From assembly GCA_031410915.1 (NCBI GenBank), contig JANNZY010000158.1:90757-154756 (forward strand): a DNA stretch of 64,000 nt. Reading direction: 5' to 3'. Made by a program: the position numbers and the translations under genes. The stretch comes from WLMZ01 sp031410915 (GTDB lineage: Bacteria > Actinomycetota > Acidimicrobiia > Acidimicrobiales > Ilumatobacteraceae). The notes beneath the pieces were generated by a model, which saw only the letters and a program-made list of their open reading frames with translations, did not search any database and was not told the DNA's origin. The stretch's first letter is position 1; every line of letters begins with the position of its first letter. Shown piece after piece: positions 60,639 through 64,000 of this stretch.

Positions 60639-60868
60639 TGCGATGGTCGGACCTCGTGAGCGAGAATCTCCTCGATGCGCTCTGAGATGTCGTTGTGCCC
60701 GCTCGCGCCGGCACCAGCGGCGATCAGCGTCCGGCGCCCGTGGTGTCCTCCCAGTAGCGCCTCGATGGCCTCACGCGTCAGTTCGGAAACGGTGGTCCCC
60801 CTCCGCTGTGCTTCGTGGCGAAGGCGCGCGTCGAGTTCGTCGGGCAGTTTCACGGTGGTTCGCTGCAT
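60635..60868 (-). CDS. vapB: VapB-type ribbon-helix-helix antitoxin
   Basis: 77 residues from ATG 60868 (MQRTTVKLPDELDARLRHEAQRRGTTVSELTREAIEALLGG), a classic RHH N-terminus; an ATG at 60880 is an alternative. The C-terminal HNDISERIEEILAHEVRPSH would wrap the toxin. Its last bases overlap the vapC coding region. An operator palindrome lies immediately upstream. Confidence 0.87.
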   Translation of the reverse strand: MQRTTVKLPDELDARLRHEAQRRGTTVSELTREAIEALLGGHHGRRTLIAAGAGASGHNDISERIEEILAHEVRPSH

Positions 60869-60882
60869 GTATGCCAGCATAC
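60869..60882. promoter_or_regulatory. VapB operator palindrome
   Basis: GTATGC-CA-GCATAC, a perfect 14-nt palindrome touching the vapB start codon. RHH antitoxins autoregulate through such sites. The ATG inside it (60880) makes the exact vapB start ambiguous. Confidence 0.65.
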
Positions 60883-61011
60883 CTGTGGTTCGCAGTGGTG
60901 TCGGCGAACTCATGGGCTGTCGCGGACACGGATCATTCGCTGGACCGTTGCTCGCCCGTAGTGGAGAATGGTGCCTTCATCTCGGTGTCCTTCGCTCCAA
61001 GGAGTCAGCTC

Positions 61012-62187
61012 ATGTCGCTCAGCCATCACACCGTCGAGGTCGGTCCGCCCGGCCAGCGGCTGCCGAGCGGCGAGATCACCGACGTCACCCACACGCCCGA
61101 CCGGCTCGATGTGACCATCGACGGGCAGCGGGTCATGCTGCTGGCTGCCTGGCTGCGCGACAACTGCCGCTGCGCGGACTGCCGGATCGTGCAGACTGAC
61201 GAGCGTCGGTGGCAGCCCTGGCGTGACAACGGTTCGCCGACCATTGAATGGGCCGCCGTCGCCGACGGCACGCTGAACGTCAGCTGGACGAGCGGTCACC
61301 GATCCGAGTTCACGTCGGCCACGTTGGACATGATCGATCGAGCCAGCCGCCGCGGCTCCTGGACCGCCAACGTGTGGCATGCCGGCTACCAGGTCGAGCG
61401 CTTCGACCACGACGCCGCGATCACGGATCCTGTCACGACCCGCCACCTGTACGAGGCGTTCCGCCGCGACGGCGCGATCGTCGTCACCGGTTCGCCCGTG
61501 GTGCCGGGCACGGTGATCGATCTCGTCCGTTCACTCGGACTCACCGTGCGCGACTCGTCGCTCGGGCTGATCTTCGACGTCAAGCTCGATCCGGCCGGCT
61601 ACAACATCGCGTTCACGGCCGAGGACGTGCCGCCGCACAACGACAACGCGCAATACACGAACCCGCCGAGTGGCCAGGTGCTGGCGATGCTCGTCAACGA
61701 AGCCACCGGTGGAGAGAGTGTCGTCGTCGACACGTGGAACATCGTCGAGCAACTCGCCGCGATCGATCCGACGATGCTCGACGTGTTGGCCCGGGTCGAA
61801 GTCGGTCACCGCCAGTACTCCAAGACCGCCGAGGGGTTCAGCCGTAATCCGTTGCTGGTGCGCGACCGGCACGGGCGCGTGCAGCACCTGCGCTTCTCCA
61901 ACCAACTGATGCAGCCGCTCACCTACGACGACCCGGATCTGGCCGAGTGGTACCGCGCCTATCGCACGCTCGGCGCGCTGATCGCCGATCCCGCCAACCA
62001 CGTCTCGTTCCGACTGAACGGCGGCGACACGCTGTTCGTCAACAACCACCGCGTTCTGCACAGCCGGACTGCCTTCGTGCCCGACGGGCCACGGCATCTG
62101 CAGGACATCTACTTCGACGTCGACGACATCTTCGGCAACCTCGCCCGGATGACAGGCGAAGCGACAGACGCGATGATGGTGTCATGA
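61012..62187 (+). CDS. tmpA: gamma-butyrobetaine-hydroxylase-like 2-oxoglutarate oxygenase, TmpA-like
   Basis: 391 residues from ATG 61012 with AAGGAG. The N-terminal zinc-binding domain has C52, C54 and C57 (RDNCRCADCRI). The catalytic domain has the iron facial triad H209-x-D211 (PPHNDNAQY) and H350 (NNHRVLHSR). It overlaps (ATGA) a PhnZ/TmpB-like HD oxygenase. That pairing is known for TmpA/TmpB, which hydroxylate and then cleave (trimethylamino)ethylphosphonate, so a phosphonate substrate is more likely than gamma-butyrobetaine. Confidence 0.8.
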   Translation: MSLSHHTVEVGPPGQRLPSGEITDVTHTPDRLDVTIDGQRVMLLAAWLRDNCRCADCRIVQTDERRWQPWRDNGSPTIEWAAVADGTLNVSWTSGHRSEFTSATLDMIDRASRRGSWTANVWHAGYQVERFDHDAAITDPVTTRHLYEAFRRDGAIVVTGSPVVPGTVIDLVRSLGLTVRDSSLGLIFDVKLDPAGYNIAFTAEDVPPHNDNAQYTNPPSGQVLAMLVNEATGGESVVVDTWNIVEQLAAIDPTMLDVLARVEVGHRQYSKTAEGFSRNPLLVRDRHGRVQHLRFSNQLMQPLTYDDPDLAEWYRAYRTLGALIADPANHVSFRLNGGDTLFVNNHRVLHSRTAFVPDGPRHLQDIYFDVDDIFGNLARMTGEATDAMMVS

Positions 62188-62762
62188 TTGTCGATCACAC
62201 CCTGGACACCGTCTCGTTCACTTCGATGGAGCACGGCACGAAGGACGACTACGTGCTCGTCTTCGCCCACGAGCAGGAACAGATCGACACCCAGGCCGAC
62301 CGGGTCATGGATTGGCTACGGCAGATGGACGGCCCTTCGCCGTACAAGATCAGCCGCCTCGATCACGTCCTGCAATCGGCCACCCGCGCCGAAGCCGACG
62401 GTGCCGACACCGAGACCATCGTGTGCGCGCTGCTGCACGACATCGGCGACATCATCGGCACCGCCAACCACAGCCAGGTCGGTGCGGCGTTGCTGCGGCC
62501 CTACGTCAGCGAGCAGAACTACTGGGTCGTCAAGCACCACGGTCTGTTCCAGGGCTACTACTGGTTCAGCCACTACGACATCGACCCCAACCTGCGCGAT
62601 CGATATGCGAGCCACCCGTACTACGACGCGTGCGTGCGCTTCTGCGCCGATTGGGACCAGAACTGCTTCGACCCCGCGTACGTCCACAAGCCGCTCGAGT
62701 ACTGGGAACCAATGGTGCGCGAGATCTTCGCCCGCACCCCGGCCGACGTCTTCGCCGACTGA
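62184..62762 (+). CDS. tmpB: HD-domain mixed-valent di-iron oxygenase, TmpB/PhnZ-like
   Basis: 192 residues from ATG 62184. HD motifs: LDHVLQSATRAEADGADTETIVCALLHDIGDIIG (H61, H85-D86), N-H96 and VKHH (H118/H119), with a later Asp in CADWDQ. In PhnZ and TmpB such a site cleaves the C-P bond of an alpha-hydroxyphosphonate with oxygen, giving phosphate. The 4-nt overlap with the oxygenase gene strongly suggests a two-step pathway. Confidence 0.8.
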   Translation: MIVDHTLDTVSFTSMEHGTKDDYVLVFAHEQEQIDTQADRVMDWLRQMDGPSPYKISRLDHVLQSATRAEADGADTETIVCALLHDIGDIIGTANHSQVGAALLRPYVSEQNYWVVKHHGLFQGYYWFSHYDIDPNLRDRYASHPYYDACVRFCADWDQNCFDPAYVHKPLEYWEPMVREIFARTPADVFAD

Positions 62763-62779
62763 CCGTCGCCGGCTCAGGA

Positions 62780-63943
62780 TCACGACTTCGATTGCAACCT
62801 CACGTGTGGGTCGTACGCGAGTCGGCCGTCGATGACGGTGGCCACCACCTCGAGCTGATCGTCGAGCAGGACCAGATCGGCCCGAGCGCCCACGGCGAGA
62901 CGGCCGATGTCGTCGCGACGCATCCATCGCGCCGGTGTCGACGATGCCGCGCTGCTGGCCTCGGCGATCGTGCAGCCGGTCATCGCGATCAGGTTCCGCA
63001 ACGCGGCGTCGTACTGCATCACGCTCCCGGCGAGCACACCGTCGATCGTCCGCGCCTGCGCCCCGCGCACCACGACTTCGGTGTCGCCGACGACGTACCG
63101 ACCGTCACCCAACCCGGTTGCAGCGATCGCATCGGTAACCAGCGCGATCCGATCCGGGCCGAGCGCGCGCCAGGCGAGGCGCACCATCGACGGATCGACG
63201 TGGACGCCATCGGCGATCAGGCCGGCGACGAGCGAGCCGCTGTCCAGCACCGCCCCGGCCGGTCCTGGCGCGCGGGCTGACATCGGTCCCATCGCGTTGA
63301 ACAGGTGAGTCGCGCCGCTGAGCCCCGCCCGCGTCGCGGTATCCAAGTCGTGGGCCGTCATGTCCGTGTGTCCGGCGCTGACGACGATGCCGTGCGCGAC
63401 AAGCGTGTGGATCACGTCGATCGCGCCGGGTGACTCTGGAGCGAGCGTCATCATGGACACCGCGGCGGCACCCACCCACGCCTCGACCTCGTCCACCGAC
63501 GGCGGCCGAACGTTCTGGAGCGGATGCGCACCGCGCCGACTCTGTTGCAGGAACGGACCTTCGAGGTGCACGCCCAACGAGCGCGCTCGCGTCGAACCGG
63601 GGCGGCGTTCGCGATTCCATCGGCCGAGCACGTCGATCGCCATCCAGGTTTGCGACGCAACTGACGAGATGATCGTTGGCTGGAACGACGTGACACCGCA
63701 GCGGAGCAAGAACTCGGCCACCTCGTCGACGCGATTCGGCTCCGTGGTGAGATCGACACCAACCGCGCCATTGACCTGCAGGTCGATGAACCCGGGTATG
63801 ACATGGCATCCGGTGGCGTCGAGCACCGGGCCGTTTGATGTCACGTCACCAGAGCTGTCTCCGATCGCAGTGATCAGACCACCGGACGCCACGAGTTCGA
63901 CCGAACCTCCGCACACGGCCAGCGCGGACGCATCCCGCCTCAC
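62780..63943 (-). CDS. nagA: N-acetylglucosamine-6-phosphate deacetylase
   Basis: 387 residues from GTG 63943, overlapping the end of the upstream gene. Motifs: HVIPGFIDLQVNGAVGVDL, LGVHLEGPFL, SAGHTDMTAHDL, GATHLFNAMGPM, ALVTDAIAATG and the C-terminal GRLAVGARADLVLLDDQLEVVATVIDGRLAYD. It makes glucosamine-6-phosphate and acetate in amino-sugar use. Confidence 0.92.
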   Translation of the reverse strand: MRRDASALAVCGGSVELVASGGLITAIGDSSGDVTSNGPVLDATGCHVIPGFIDLQVNGAVGVDLTTEPNRVDEVAEFLLRCGVTSFQPTIISSVASQTWMAIDVLGRWNRERRPGSTRARSLGVHLEGPFLQQSRRGAHPLQNVRPPSVDEVEAWVGAAAVSMMTLAPESPGAIDVIHTLVAHGIVVSAGHTDMTAHDLDTATRAGLSGATHLFNAMGPMSARAPGPAGAVLDSGSLVAGLIADGVHVDPSMVRLAWRALGPDRIALVTDAIAATGLGDGRYVVGDTEVVVRGAQARTIDGVLAGSVMQYDAALRNLIAMTGCTIAEASSAASSTPARWMRRDDIGRLAVGARADLVLLDDQLEVVATVIDGRLAYDPHVRLQSKS

Positions 63944-64000
63944 GATGCGGCGACAGGGTCGAGGTCGGCGTCCGGAACGATCGCCGCGAGCAGTGCGCCG
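63940..64000 (-). CDS. C-terminal end of a gene upstream of nagA (truncated by window edge)
   Basis: The minus-strand frame entering at 64000 reads GALLAAIVPDADLDPVAAS and then stops with a TGA that overlaps the nagA GTG (GTGA). A GALLAA end would fit a sugar kinase (BadF- or ROK-type) of an amino-sugar operon, but 19 residues cannot identify it. Confidence 0.45.
   Translation of the reverse strand, partial: GALLAAIVPDADLDPVAAS

Overview
The window is GC-rich, densely coded DNA with many 1-4 nt start/stop overlaps. It looks like an actinobacterium, most plausibly of the Acidimicrobiia/Ilumatobacter type. This placement is inferred from gene content: an F420-type luciferase-fold oxidoreductase, a DUF3556-like membrane protein, an AfsR/SARP-type regulator, the split CrtYc/CrtYd lycopene cyclase, and GTG/TTG starts. 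No rRNA, tRNA, CRISPR array or insertion sequence was recognised.

Layout. 1-5.5 kb: tail of a LivF-like ABC ATPase, a DUF3556-like membrane protein, a phytoene-dehydrogenase-like oxidoreductase, and an acyl-CoA dehydrogenase divergent from a TetR gene with a clear palindromic operator between them. 5.6-17.4 kb: an M14-peptidase lipoprotein, an OmpR/histidine kinase pair, an NDP-sugar epimerase, two family-2 glycosyltransferases, an MgtC-like protein, a methyltransferase, and a tightly overlapped four-gene cassette (glycosyltransferase, PIG-L deacetylase, NodS-like methyltransferase, degenerate acyl-CoA dehydrogenase). 17.5-22.6 kb: a carotenoid cluster of two convergent arms, crtYc-crtYd-crtZ (+) against crtI-crtB-crtQ-crtO (-). 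The predicted product is a cyclised, hydroxylated carotenoid that is glycosylated and acylated in staphyloxanthin style.

23-42 kb: a catabolic island. It contains an F420 oxidoreductase, four SDRs, a two-part MaoC-type hydratase, an aminoglycoside-phosphotransferase-like kinase, a HAD hydrolase, a ribose-type ABC importer, two TetR regulators, a medium-chain reductase, two Rieske oxygenase alpha subunits, a flavin/FMN-type protein, and a PEP-utilising phosphohistidine-domain protein without an ATP-grasp domain. Three divergent promoters in the island carry near-identical operator-like sequences, which suggests one regulon. The substrate cannot be read from the sequence.

42-55.4 kb: an AfsR-like regulator converges on a 3,378-residue secreted protein. 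That protein combines an SGNH esterase domain, very long repeat regions, EF-hand-like loops, about thirty RTX calcium-binding nonapeptides, a cadherin-like domain, Ig-like modules and a C-terminal Calx-beta domain. Two copies of a long palindrome lie upstream of it. 55.5-64 kb: small housekeeping and hypothetical genes, an alditol-oxidase-like flavoprotein, an alpha/beta hydrolase, a VapBC toxin-antitoxin pair with its operator palindrome, a TmpA/TmpB-like oxygenase pair predicted to degrade an organophosphonate, and nagA with the end of an overlapping upstream gene.
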